DNA of 64,000 nt from Azospirillaceae bacterium. Lineage in GTDB: Bacteria > Pseudomonadota > Alphaproteobacteria > Azospirillales > Azospirillaceae. The position numbers were made by a program, and so were the translations under genes. A model generated the notes under the pieces. That model was not told the DNA's origin and did not search any database. It saw only the letters and a program-made list of their open reading frames with translations. Positions 16,427 through 24,610 of this stretch are shown here, in pieces. Where the stretch lies: contig JANQHG010000052.1 of NCBI GenBank assembly GCA_028277115.1, positions 1 through 64,000 of the forward strand. Direction: 5' to 3'. How positions within the stretch are numbered: the stretch's first letter is position 1; the number at the start of each line of letters is the position of its first letter.

Positions 16427-17087
16427 CCTCGAACACCTCACGATAGAGACGGGTCACTTCATCGACCGCGTTGCGCACGCCGCGATCCGGGCGCGGCAAC
16501 TCGCTGACCCCGAGCCCCATGCCTTCGGCAACCGGATAGGCGGCGCGTTCGTGGATCACGCTCGACAGCACGCGGAAGCCTTCCAGTCCGCGCTCGCGCA
16601 CCACGGTCTCAAGGGCGGCACGGTCGTCGTGCGACGGGTGGGTCGAGGCGCGGGCAGCCAACAGCCAGCCCTCGATCTCGGTCGGCCGGAACCCCATCGC
16701 CAGGCTGCGCAGCTCGATCAGCTTTTCCAACGTCCAGATCTGGAACTGCGACGGCTTCATCGGGATGATCCAAATGTCGGCGACGACCAACGCTTGGCGC
16801 AGCTCTTGGCTGTCGAAGCCGCCACAGTCGATCACGATATCATCGAACTTCTCGGCCAGCCGCACAAGCTGCTGGGCGGTATCGCGACCTTTGAGCAACA
16901 CCCGGGTCACCGCGGGGTCTATCCCGCTCTCCGACCGCAGCGCCGCCCAGTCGTTCAGATTGCCCTGGTCGGCGTCGGCATCGACCAGCAGGACCTGTCG
17001 ACCGGCGCGCGCGCGTTCGACCCCGAGATTGGCGGCGAGCACGGTTTTGCCGGTGCCGCCTTTGACGCTCCCCGTCAGCACGATCAT
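16389..17087 (-). CDS. parA: ParA-family partition ATPase
   Basis: A 232-residue ATPase that drives plasmid segregation by dynamic binding to the nucleoid. The deviant Walker A SVKGGTGKT is at residues 7-15, LLVDADADQGN supplies the A' segment and IVIDCGG the Walker B. The lack of an N-terminal HTH makes it type Ib. A partner gene overlaps its 3' end. It lies 1.7 kb from repA; together they define the partition and replication unit of this replicon. Confidence 0.92.
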   Translation of the reverse strand: MIVLTGSVKGGTGKTVLAANLGVERARAGRQVLLVDADADQGNLNDWAALRSESGIDPAVTRVLLKGRDTAQQLVRLAEKFDDIVIDCGGFDSQELRQALVVADIWIIPMKPSQFQIWTLEKLIELRSLAMGFRPTEIEGWLLAARASTHPSHDDRAALETVVRERGLEGFRVLSSVIHERAAYPVAEGMGLGVSELPRPDRGVRNAVDEVTRLYREVFEDAAETAVAPVAA

Positions 17088-17698
17088 GCGCTTGTCTCCC
17101 CACCGCTCGACCGCGGCCGGGGCCGGCCGCCCGACGCGCCCGACCGCCCTGCCCGCGTCGCCGTGGCGGCAACGCCCGCCGAACTCGCCGCGGTCGCCGC
17201 AGTGGACGCGATTTCATGAATAGCCGTCAATGCCCTGCGCGATGCTGTGGGCGCAATAGATCATGTTGCCACACCTGACGCGTCGGATGCCACCGATCCA
17301 ATTGACCCGATGGTTTTGGCCGACCTACTCGAATGTCTTGATGTACTGGACACTTTTGATGCGTCCGAAACGGTCGCCGCATTTGCCTTGTCTGGCTCGA
17401 TCGCCTCGATCGATCTGATCCGTCCGCCGCGCCAGGTGTGACGGAGTCGGTTGACGCGGTGTCACGGATGTGGCCGACAGTATCGATTCGGTGGGCCGAT
17501 TTGCCTCAAAAGCCGCGCCGGACTCGACGCAAGCGGTTGGTTCGATGGATATTCCTGATGGGTATGGTCAGTCCGGTTTGATTGACTCAGTTGAGGTGAT
17601 GCCGATGACGACACTGAAAAAACTGGGAGATTTTTGTGACGACAATGGTTGAGGTGAGTGAATTGGTTGCCGTGCCGGCCGTGATCAGGCCCATCAGC
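17088..17698. other. intergenic region upstream of parA
   Basis: About 600 bases with no convincing gene. The part 17247-17640 is less GC-rich than its surroundings and contains short Asp/Ser-rich frames without ribosome sites. It is the natural place for the parA promoter and a centromere, but no clear repeated operator was seen. Confidence 0.4.
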
Positions 17699-17820
17699 GC
17701 TGCCGAATGCGGCTTGGCGGCCGTGCGGGGGGGCGCTGCCCCCTTGACCTCCGCAAGGGGGCTCGCCCCCTTGACCCCACTTAATGGAGGCCAGGGGCAA
17801 CCCCTGGTCGGGGGAGGCTT
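17699..17820. repeat. GGGGGCGCTGCCCCC hairpin repeat, copy 2
   Basis: Matches copy 1 through CCGAATGCGGC, GGCGGCCGTG, GGGGGGCGCTGCCCCCTTGA and CCGCAAGGGGGC, then continues with CAGGGGCAACCCCTGGTCGG as in copy 3. It lies upstream of the SDR gene at 17919. Confidence 0.75.
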
Positions 17821-17918
17821 GGGCGCGCCGGCCGCCAAATCGTCGAAACCATCGTCGTCCTTGACAGGCGCCCGGCACGCCGTCGCCTTTCACCACACCG
17901 TGATCATCGGAGGACACC

Positions 17919-18614
17919 ATGGGGAGCAAATCGGAGATCGCATTGATCGTCGGGGCAGGGCAGGGGCTCTCCGCCGCAATCGCCCGGGCGGCGGCGGCCG
18001 ACGGTCTCACGGTCGCGCTGGCGTCGCGGCACCCCGACCGCCTGACCGCGGTCGCGGACCCGCTCGGTGCGACCCGCCACGCCTGCGACGTCAGCGACCC
18101 CGACGCGGTGACCCGCCTGTTCGCCGACGTCCAGGCGACCCACAGCACCCCTGACCTGGTGGTGTTCAACCCGAGCTATCGCTACCGCGGCGCGATCACC
18201 GACCTCGATCCGGCCGAGCTTACCAAGACCCTCGCGATCGCCGCCCTTGGCGGTGCCTTCGTCGCCCAGGCGGCCGCGCGCGCCATGCTCGCCCGCGGTC
18301 GCGGCACCCTGTTGTTCACCGGCGCCTCGGCCAGCCTCAAAGGCTATCCGAAGTCGGCACCGTTCGCGATGGCCAAGTTCGCGTTACGCGGCTTGGCCGA
18401 AAGCCTCGCGCGCGAACTTGGACCTCAAAACCTGCACGTCGCTCACATCGTGATCGACGGCGTGATCGCCGCGCCGGCGCGCGGCACCCCTTCCGTGCCG
18501 GACAGCTATCTCGACCCGGACGCGATCGCCGCGACCTATCTCGCGCTCCACCGCCAACCACGGAGCGCCTGGACCAACGAGCTCACCCTTCGGCCCTGGG
18601 TCGAGCGGTTTTGA
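17919..18614 (+). CDS. short-chain dehydrogenase/reductase-like protein lacking the catalytic Tyr
   Basis: A 231-residue SDR with the cofactor motif IVGAGQGLSAAIARA near the N terminus and FTGASASLKGYPKSAPFAMA further on. The position of the catalytic YxxxK reads FAMAK: the Lys is kept but the Tyr is Phe. AHIVIDGVIAAPARG and the short C terminus match a subgroup of SDR-like proteins with this change. It probably binds NAD(P) but may not do standard SDR chemistry. An AGGAGG-like site precedes ATG 17919. It converges on repA. Confidence 0.8.
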   Translation: MGSKSEIALIVGAGQGLSAAIARAAAADGLTVALASRHPDRLTAVADPLGATRHACDVSDPDAVTRLFADVQATHSTPDLVVFNPSYRYRGAITDLDPAELTKTLAIAALGGAFVAQAAARAMLARGRGTLLFTGASASLKGYPKSAPFAMAKFALRGLAESLARELGPQNLHVAHIVIDGVIAAPARGTPSVPDSYLDPDAIAATYLALHRQPRSAWTNELTLRPWVERF

Positions 18615-18782
18615 CCCCGAGGTTTATGTTGAGGAAATCCGGACCGTTTGCCCGGTGAGACGGAAGCGATCGCACGAAAACTGCCGCTACATCGGCCGGC
18701 GTTTCACGCCGGCTCGGCGGTTGCGATAAATAGTCTTCTCGCAAGTGCCGGACCCGATGCGGTCGTGCGGCGGTCCCCTTGG
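18615..18782. other. convergent gap between the SDR and repA
   Basis: 168 bases between two converging genes; no gene and no strong terminator were seen. Confidence 0.3.
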
Positions 18783-19733
18783 TCACTCGACCAACGCGAG
18801 CCCATCGAGGTTCCACTGCTCGGCCGCCCGGGCGCCGCTTTCTTCGAAAAAGCGCTTCTTGTTCCAAAACGCCACGATCACCGCGTTGTTGCGCGGTCGG
18901 CGCTTGATCAGCCCCTTTTCGAGCGCCGCCTTGATCTCGGGCGACGCCGGGTCGTTCTTGAGCACGATCCCGTACTCCGGAATCCGACCGGCGTCGGCGA
19001 TCTTGCGCAAATCGTACTTGAACCGCCGGAGATCGCTCTCGACCCCGACCCGCAGCCGCAGCTTCTCAAGATTGATCCGAAACCCGGCCTGGTGGCCGCA
19101 ATGGGCCCGCGCGATCTCGTAGATCCGCCGTTCCAGGGGGGTCAGCTCGAAGTATTTTCGGCTGTAGGTCAGGACCCGGTTGTCCTTATGGATCGCGCGA
19201 TAGAGCCAGTCGCACAACTCGACCGTGACCGATTTCAAGGTCCGTTTGCCGCCGGCGGTCCGCCGGTAGTCGAGCCGCGCCGCCTTGATCCACGAGAACC
19301 ATTCGTCGCGGCCCTCGCCGCCGGTCTCGATGTTGGTCCGGACCTGGGTGCCCTGCAGCCGGTCAAGCGCGCCCTTGATCCGGCTGTAGGCGGTGCCGGC
19401 CGCGGCGGTGCCGCAGACCCGAAAAAAATCATGGGCGGTAAAGGTGAACACCGGCCCCGGGGTCTCGCCCCGGTTCATCTTCTCGACCATCAAAGACGCG
19501 ATATAGATCAACAATTCCTTGTCCGCCATCGTCGCCATGCCCATCGGGCCGGCACGAACCTCGATCGAAACCTCGCCGTCGCGATAGCTCAGCGTCTCGG
19601 TCCGGGCGCGCGAGGTATCGAGCGAGAAAAAATTCCAGACCATCATTCGGCGATCGTTCTTGACCGCCCCCTGGAGCGGACTGTCGAACAGCTCCGCTTG
19701 CCCCGAAACCTGGCATTCGCGTTCGGTCATCAT
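18783..19733 (-). CDS. repA: plasmid replication initiator RepA (RPA family)
   Basis: A 316-residue initiator of the replication initiator protein A family (Pfam RPA type) found on alphaproteobacterial extrachromosomal replicons. Typical segments are DRRMMVWNFFSLDTSRARTE, MADKELLIYIASLM, FTFTAHDFFRVCG, and PLERRIYEIARAHCGHQAGF with LRVGVESDLRRFKYDLRKI. The first ATG pair fixes the start at 19733. Two inverted iterons lie directly upstream (19800 and 19864), where bound RepA could repress its own promoter, and ten more extend to 20580. It is the strongest proof that the window comes from a plasmid or chromid. Confidence 0.92.
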   Translation of the reverse strand: MMTERECQVSGQAELFDSPLQGAVKNDRRMMVWNFFSLDTSRARTETLSYRDGEVSIEVRAGPMGMATMADKELLIYIASLMVEKMNRGETPGPVFTFTAHDFFRVCGTAAAGTAYSRIKGALDRLQGTQVRTNIETGGEGRDEWFSWIKAARLDYRRTAGGKRTLKSVTVELCDWLYRAIHKDNRVLTYSRKYFELTPLERRIYEIARAHCGHQAGFRINLEKLRLRVGVESDLRRFKYDLRKIADAGRIPEYGIVLKNDPASPEIKAALEKGLIKRRPRNNAVIVAFWNKKRFFEESGARAAEQWNLDGLALVE

Positions 19734-19988
19734 CCGGCTCCGCCAACCGCTGCTTCAATCTACCAGCGATCCCCGGACAAACACCCCCATTCGACCCTTT
19801 GTCCGCCCACCCTCGAACTTTCCCCGCCGCCTGGCCCGGCCGGACCCGCCTTTCGGTCAAAAGTGTCGGCCGACCCTCGAAGGAATCCCCCTTGACTCCC
19901 CGCGACTCCCGACGCGTCTGCCCGTTGTTTCAAGGACTTCGAGGGGCGGGCGACACCCGGTCGTGGGTCGGGCGACAGATCGACGAAG

Positions 19989-19997
19989 TTATCCACA
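19989..19997 (+). promoter_or_regulatory. DnaA box
   Basis: TTATCCACA, a perfect match to the consensus DnaA-binding site, 11 bases after the iteron at 19961-19977. It indicates that host DnaA assists initiation. Confidence 0.85.
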
Positions 19998-20221
19998 AGC
20001 CTGGCCGTGCCCACCGGACTCCCACGAGTCGCGGCGGCCACACCGTGACCCGAAAGGCTCGAGGGTCGGGCGACAGCGGGGCCGTTTTCGAGGGTGGGGC
20101 GACACCTCCTCGACATCGGGCCGACACTCCGACCCCGCCGGACTCGGGATCCGGGCGACACTTTTTCGAGGGTCGGGAGACGATTCTCTCTGTAACCGTC
20201 GGGAGTCCAAGTCGGAATCCC

Positions 20222-20266
20222 GACCATAACTCTTTAACACCGACTCTCTTTAACTTAATAACCGGC
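20222..20266. other. AT-rich segment, candidate DNA unwinding element
   Basis: The stretch contains CATAACTCTTTAACACC and CTCTTTAACTTAATAACC, far richer in A/T than anything nearby, with CTCTTTAAC repeated twice 17 bases apart. It sits between the iterons at 20166 and 20321, where strand opening would be expected. Confidence 0.65.
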
Positions 20267-20672
20267 CCGGCCTTCAACCAGCGCAAACCGGATGGGCCCG
20301 AGCCGACCGGCGCCGCGGTTTCGAGGGTCGGGCGACGTTTGCCGCCGACAACCGAAAGGTCAGGCGGTCGCGGAGCGACCGCGCGTCCGAGCCGTCGGTG
20401 CCGCGTCGACCGCGATCTCGTCCCACGCTCACTCCCGGAGAACGGCGCTCGGTCGGCGCGGTCCGACTGCTGCGTGCATCGGGTGCCGGCCAACTCGCTT
20501 TGTCCGCGCGTCTTGCCCGACCGCTCGGTTTGTCGCCCGACCCTCGAGCCACGCCGGTCCAGATGTCGCCCGACCCTCGAACCTGGGTCGCGGGCACGAA
20601 CAAAAAAATAGCGGGCCCGAAGCCCCGGACCCGCCTGCCGATGGTGCCGCCGCGACGGCGGTTCGCCGCCGA

Positions 20673-21104
20673 TCAGGGCGGCTTCGCCGTGATCTTGCGC
20701 ACCAGTTTCAAATGCCAGAACTGAAGGCTGATGTGCCCCCAAGTCAGCGCGACCGCCAGGATGGTCGCGACCGCCCCGATCAGGGCGTAGGGGTAGAAGC
20801 TCGGGTCGATGTGGTCGAGCAACCCGTAATCCCACAACACGAGGCCGCCGGTCGCCATCAACGCCACCGCGGCGCCGATCCCGACCGGCCCCATAGAGGT
20901 CCATATAATCGGGACCAACCCCATGAAGGTCCACACCAGGAACAGGCCGACCATCACCTTGAGCGACAGATAGCCGCCGCCCGGTTCCAGCAACCAGTGG
21001 ATGTAGGAGGTCCCCGACGGATTGTAGGTGCCGTAGCACAACGCGGCCGAGACGCCGAGCCGGGTCGAAAACCGGACGAACGTCATCGGAGGCAGATGGG
21101 CCAT
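20673..21104 (-). CDS. DUF6524-like four-helix membrane protein (paralogue 1)
   Basis: A 143-residue integral membrane protein with four hydrophobic segments and no enzymatic motif. LCYGTYNPSGTSYIHWL, TSMGPVGIGAAV and LWDYGLLDHIDPS match the protein at 61207-61617 (FATYNASGFSFYHWL, RSMGPVGVSAAA, IDYGLLDLGDP), so the two are paralogues on one replicon. The start MAHLPPMTF at 21104 is preferred; a 14-codon extension is possible. Function is unknown. It is separated from flaF by 185 bases on the same strand. Confidence 0.8.
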   Translation of the reverse strand: MAHLPPMTFVRFSTRLGVSAALCYGTYNPSGTSYIHWLLEPGGGYLSLKVMVGLFLVWTFMGLVPIIWTSMGPVGIGAAVALMATGGLVLWDYGLLDHIDPSFYPYALIGAVATILAVALTWGHISLQFWHLKLVRKITAKPP

Positions 21105-21289
21105 CTTGTCCTCCCGAAAGACCGGGCGCCGCGCCGCCGGGGACACGCCACCGGTGCGGCGACCCCCTGGTCACCTGTCAACAACAATGGTAGAGTATCA
21201 AGCTGGAGGGGTCCGTCAACCGCCGCTGCCCGACCGGAGACCGGCCGCGCCGCCATCCGGTTTCGCCGCGTGCGCGCGGCGCCGACCGG

Positions 21290-21715
21290 TCAGATCGACA
21301 GTCTGACCCCGTCAGGTGACGCGGCCGGCGTGGGCTGTTCGCTTGCCGCTGCCTGGGTCGGCGCCCGTGGGGCCAACCCGCCGGCGACCGCCCGGTTGAT
21401 CTCGATCAGGGTGTCGAGCTTGCTGCCGTCGAGATCGGCCAGCCGGGACATCGTCTCGCGATCGACCAGGATCGACAAGGCGGCCAAATTCTGCCGCAAC
21501 TCGGCGGGCAGGGGGCACGCTTCCTCACTGATCTCGGCCTGGAAGATCGTCCACAGCTTTTGATTGAGCAACAGCGCCGCACGCAACGCCTGTCCGCCGT
21601 CTTGAGCGCGGGCGCCGTCGATCAGGCGACGCGCTGCCTCGGTGAGTGCCCATGCTTCGGTCTCACGCGGGTCACCCGAGGTGGGTTTGGTCGCATACCG
21701 GCCTTTGGGAGTCAT
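21290..21715 (-). CDS. flaF: flagellar biosynthesis regulator FlaF
   Basis: A 141-residue FlaF-family protein: SGDPRETEAWALTEAARRL, LLNQKLWTIFQAEIS and LPAELRQNLAALSILVDRET are the conserved core. In alphaproteobacteria FlaF promotes flagellin translation or secretion and works against FlbT, whose gene is 22.5 kb away here with flagellin. The last 35 residues are a Pro/Ala-rich tail. It is divergent from livH, with a strong inverted repeat in the shared intergenic region. Confidence 0.88.
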   Translation of the reverse strand: MTPKGRYATKPTSGDPRETEAWALTEAARRLIDGARAQDGGQALRAALLLNQKLWTIFQAEISEEACPLPAELRQNLAALSILVDRETMSRLADLDGSKLDTLIEINRAVAGGLAPRAPTQAAASEQPTPAASPDGVRLSI

Positions 21716-21859
21716 GCCGCGTCCTCAGCGGATCAGTCTGACACCCGCCCGGAGCGCCGCTCTCGGCCCGGGCGCCTCGGCGATCGGGGTGCGGTGGTGC
21801 GGGCACGGCGGTGTCGTGGGCCCGATTGCCGTCAACACGGCTCTTGACGCCAACAGTGC

Positions 21860-21880
21860 GACAGATCATTGTGATCTGTC
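21860..21880. promoter_or_regulatory. perfect operator-like palindrome upstream of livHMGF
   Basis: GACAGATCA-N3-TGATCTGTC, 9-bp perfect arms, 107 bases upstream of the livH start and 145 bases from flaF. A possible -35 TTGACG (21845) lies just before it. The symmetry and position suggest a dimeric repressor such as a GntR-type regulator; no regulator gene is adjacent. Confidence 0.6.
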
Positions 21881-21987
21881 AATCAATCCGTTGGCTGCAT
21901 GCGCCGAGTCGTGGCCGGCGTCTGCTTGGTGTCGACGTCCCGGCACACCCCGGTTTCTTTCCAAAACATGAAGGCCCCCCCCGGCTC

Positions 21988-22860
21988 ATGCCGTTCGAGG
22001 TCATCCTCAATATCGCCGCGTCGGGGGGTCTGACCGGCTTGGTCTACGGCTTGGCTGCGCTCGGGTTGTCGGTGATCTTCGGGGTCAGCCGGGTGGTCAA
22101 TTTCGCCCATGGCGAGGTCATGGTCGCCGGCATGTTCGGCGCGGTCCTGCTCGCCGACGGCCTCGGCGCCGACCCGCTGGTCGCGGTGCCGATCGTCGGG
22201 CTCGCCCTGTTCGGCACCGGCTGGCTGATGCACCGCGGTCTGGTCCGCGAGCTGATCGGTGCGCCCGAGCATCGCCAATTCCTGGCGCTGGTCGGGGTCG
22301 CGATGGTGGTGATGAACGGGCTGTTGATGGCGTTCGGCCCCGACGCGCGCGGCGTGCGGGTGCCATATGCGTTCGATGCCTACGAGATCGGGCCGCTCTT
22401 GCTCGACAAGGTCCGGGTGATCGCCGGCGGAGCGGCGATCCTGGTCGCCGCCGGTTTGTTCGCGTTCTTCCGCTTGACCGCGCTCGGCACCGCGGTCCGG
22501 GCGTGCGCCGACAACCAGCTGGGCGCCCGGGTGGTCGGGTTGCCGGTCGAGCGACTCTACGCCTTGACCTTCGGGCTCGGCTGCGCGGTCGCCGGGATCG
22601 CCGGCTGCCTGATGACCCTGATCGTCGATGTCCACCCCCAGCTCGCGCCCGACTACACGCTCGCCGGCTTCACCATCGTGATCATCGGCGGGCTCGGCAG
22701 CGCCACCGGGGCGCTCGCCGGCGGGGTCCTGATCGGGCTGGCCGAAGCGCTCGCGGGCATCGTCTTGATGCCGTCGATGAAGAGCATGGTCAGCTTCGCC
22801 GTGTTGATCCTGGTTTTGGTGGTGCGGCCGCACGGCCTGTTCGGGCGGCCTGCGCGATGA
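21988..22860 (+). CDS. livH: branched-chain amino acid type ABC permease LivH
   Basis: A 290-residue inner-membrane permease with about eight hydrophobic segments. GLVYGLAALGLSVIFGVSRV, VVNFAHGEVMVAGMF and the cytoplasmic loop FRLTALGTAVRACADNQLGA with VVGLP are LivH signatures. The start MPFEVILNI is chosen at 21988. It heads livH-livM-livG-livF, with stop/start overlaps of four bases into livM. The family imports branched-chain amino acids, urea, amides or related substrates; no substrate-binding protein is adjacent. Confidence 0.93.
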   Translation: MPFEVILNIAASGGLTGLVYGLAALGLSVIFGVSRVVNFAHGEVMVAGMFGAVLLADGLGADPLVAVPIVGLALFGTGWLMHRGLVRELIGAPEHRQFLALVGVAMVVMNGLLMAFGPDARGVRVPYAFDAYEIGPLLLDKVRVIAGGAAILVAAGLFAFFRLTALGTAVRACADNQLGARVVGLPVERLYALTFGLGCAVAGIAGCLMTLIVDVHPQLAPDYTLAGFTIVIIGGLGSATGALAGGVLIGLAEALAGIVLMPSMKSMVSFAVLILVLVVRPHGLFGRPAR

Positions 22861-23873
22861 TGGCCGCCCCCGACCCCGCCCGGCGCGGCCGGCTCTTGTT
22901 CGGTGGGTTCGCGCTCGTGCTGGCGGTGTGGCCGCTCGGAATCGACGACGCGTACCTGGTCTCGGTCGCGATCACCATGCTGTGGTTTGCCGCCGTTGGG
23001 CAGGCGTGGAACCTGATGATGGGGTTTGCCGGGCAGTTGTCGCTCGGCCATACCCTGTATGTCGGGCTCGGTGCCTACACCGCGGCCGCGCTTTACGTCC
23101 ATTTCGGGATCGGGCCCTGGATCGGCGTGTGGGCGGCGGTCGCGGTCGCGGCGGCGGCCGGGGCGGTGATCGGCGGGCTCGGGTTCCGGTTCGGGGTCCG
23201 CGGGGTTTACTTCGCCCTGTTGACGATCGCGTTTGCCGAGTTCACCCGGATCGGCTTCGACCATCTCGACTGGCTCGGCGGCTCGGCGGGCTTCTTCCTG
23301 CCGCTCGACCACGACGGTGCGCTGCCGTGGGCGGATCTGCGCGGACCGCCGCTCCTGTTCTACTACCTGCTGCTCGCCTATACACTTGGGCTGTTCCTGC
23401 TGTGCCGCGCCGTGATCGCACGGCCGCTCGGCTATCGCTGGCGCGCGGTGCGCGAGGACCAGGAGGCCGCGGCGGCGTCGGGGATCAACGTGTTTCGGAC
23501 CAAGCTTGCCGCCGCGGTGATGTCGGCGGCGTTGACCGCGCCGGCCGGGGTGATCCAGGCGTTCTACTACAACAACCTGTTCCCCGATCAGGCGTTCGCG
23601 ATGCATCGCTCGATCGAGATGATCCTGGCGCCGATCGTCGGCGGCATCGGCACCTTGTTCGGCCCGATCCTCGGCGCGGTGGTGTTGACCCCGCTCGGCG
23701 AGGCGTTGACGCTCGGGCTCGAGGCGTTGGCGATCGACCTGCCCGGGTTGAAGCAGACGGTCTACGGCGTGCTCCTGGTCGTGATCGTGCTCCGCCTGCC
23801 GAGCGGGGTGTGGCCGCCGCTGGCGCGCCGGCTCGGCCTGGGTGACGCCGCCACTCGGACGCCCGACCGATGA
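22857..23873 (+). CDS. livM: branched-chain amino acid type ABC permease LivM
   Basis: The 338-residue second permease of the importer, with about nine membrane segments. WNLMMGFAGQLSLGHTLYVG, YFALLTIAFAEFTRIGFDHL and RWRAVREDQEAAAASGINV (the ATPase-contact loop) are diagnostic, and AAPAGVIQAFYYN-like sequence leads to GGIGTLFGPILGAVVL. The start overlaps livH (ATGATG; the second ATG, 22860, is equally possible). The stop overlaps livG by four bases. Confidence 0.93.
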   Translation: MMAAPDPARRGRLLFGGFALVLAVWPLGIDDAYLVSVAITMLWFAAVGQAWNLMMGFAGQLSLGHTLYVGLGAYTAAALYVHFGIGPWIGVWAAVAVAAAAGAVIGGLGFRFGVRGVYFALLTIAFAEFTRIGFDHLDWLGGSAGFFLPLDHDGALPWADLRGPPLLFYYLLLAYTLGLFLLCRAVIARPLGYRWRAVREDQEAAAASGINVFRTKLAAAVMSAALTAPAGVIQAFYYNNLFPDQAFAMHRSIEMILAPIVGGIGTLFGPILGAVVLTPLGEALTLGLEALAIDLPGLKQTVYGVLLVVIVLRLPSGVWPPLARRLGLGDAATRTPDR

Positions 23874-24607
23874 CCGCGGGCGATCCGCCGCTGCTCGCGG
23901 TCGAACAGGTGACCAAACGGTTCCGTGGTCTGACCGCGGTCGCCGAGGTCTCGTTCACCGTGCCCGGGGGCGCGATCGTTGCCCTGGTCGGTCCCAACGG
24001 TGCCGGCAAGACCACGCTGTTTAACATGATTAGCGGCGTTTTTCGGCCGACCGTCGGCGCGATCCGGCTCGACGGGCGCGACCTGGTCGGGCTCGATCCG
24101 GCCCGGGTGTGCCGGCTCGGGGTCGGCCGGACCTTTCAGCTGGTGCGGCCGTTTCCGGCCCTGACCGTGCTCGACAATGTCCTGATCGGCGGTCTGGTCC
24201 ATGGCGACGGGGTCGCGGCGGCGCGGGCGCGCGCGTGGCACGAGCTCGACCGGCTCGGGCTTGCGGGCCTGGCGGCGCGGCTGGCGGCCAGCCTGACCTT
24301 GCCCGAGCGCAAGCTGCTGGAGCTCGCGCGCGCGCTTGCGACCGGCCCGCGGTTGTTGCTGCTCGACGAGGTGCTGGCGGGCTTGCGCCCGACCGAGGTC
24401 GATCAGCTGGTGGCGGTTTTGCGCGGTCTCAACCAGGCGCTCGGGATCACGATCTTGATGGTCGAACATGTGATGCGCGCGGTGATGGCGCTGTCGGACC
24501 GGGTGGTTGTGCTCGACCACGGGGTCAAGATCGCCGACGGCGCCCCGGCCACGGTGGTCGCCGACCCGCGGGTGATCGAAAGCTATCTCGGTGTTGAGGA
24601 GCCGTGA
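23870..24607 (+). CDS. livG: ABC transporter ATP-binding protein LivG
   Basis: A 245-residue ATPase with Walker A VGPNGAGKTTLFN at about residue 40 and Walker B LLLLDEVLAGL. The ABC signature that normally reads LSxGxQ is LTLPERKLLELARAL, a form seen in part of the LivG group. The Gly of LSGGQ is absent, so the catalytic pairing may depend on LivF, which has a standard LSGGEQQ. The Q-loop is in GRTFQLVRPFPALTVLDNV. It overlaps livM and precedes livF by three bases. Confidence 0.92.
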   Translation: MTAGDPPLLAVEQVTKRFRGLTAVAEVSFTVPGGAIVALVGPNGAGKTTLFNMISGVFRPTVGAIRLDGRDLVGLDPARVCRLGVGRTFQLVRPFPALTVLDNVLIGGLVHGDGVAAARARAWHELDRLGLAGLAARLAASLTLPERKLLELARALATGPRLLLLDEVLAGLRPTEVDQLVAVLRGLNQALGITILMVEHVMRAVMALSDRVVVLDHGVKIADGAPATVVADPRVIESYLGVEEP

Positions 24608-24610
24608 GCG

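Larger units (their letters stand above)
19800..20580. other. oriV: origin of replication with 12 iterons
   Basis: Twelve copies of a 17-bp iteron with consensus TCGAGGGTCGGGCGACA. Plus orientation: 19939, 19961, 20059, 20088, 20110 (degenerate), 20144 (degenerate), 20166 and 20321. Minus orientation: 19800, 19864, 20531 and 20564. Start-to-start distances within clusters are 22, 29, 22, 34, 22 and 33 bases, so most copies sit on the same helix face. A perfect DnaA box and an AT-rich segment lie within the array. Plasmid initiators of this kind bind such iterons to open the origin. Confidence 0.9.

Noticed and set aside
15474-17219. A 581-codon plus-strand frame opposite parA and its partner
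   Set aside because: High-GC shadow of genes on the other strand; parA and its partner have clear motifs, the plus-strand product has none.
17247-17441. 64-codon Asp/Ser-rich frame upstream of parA
   Set aside because: No ribosome site and low-complexity composition; more likely part of the partition control region.
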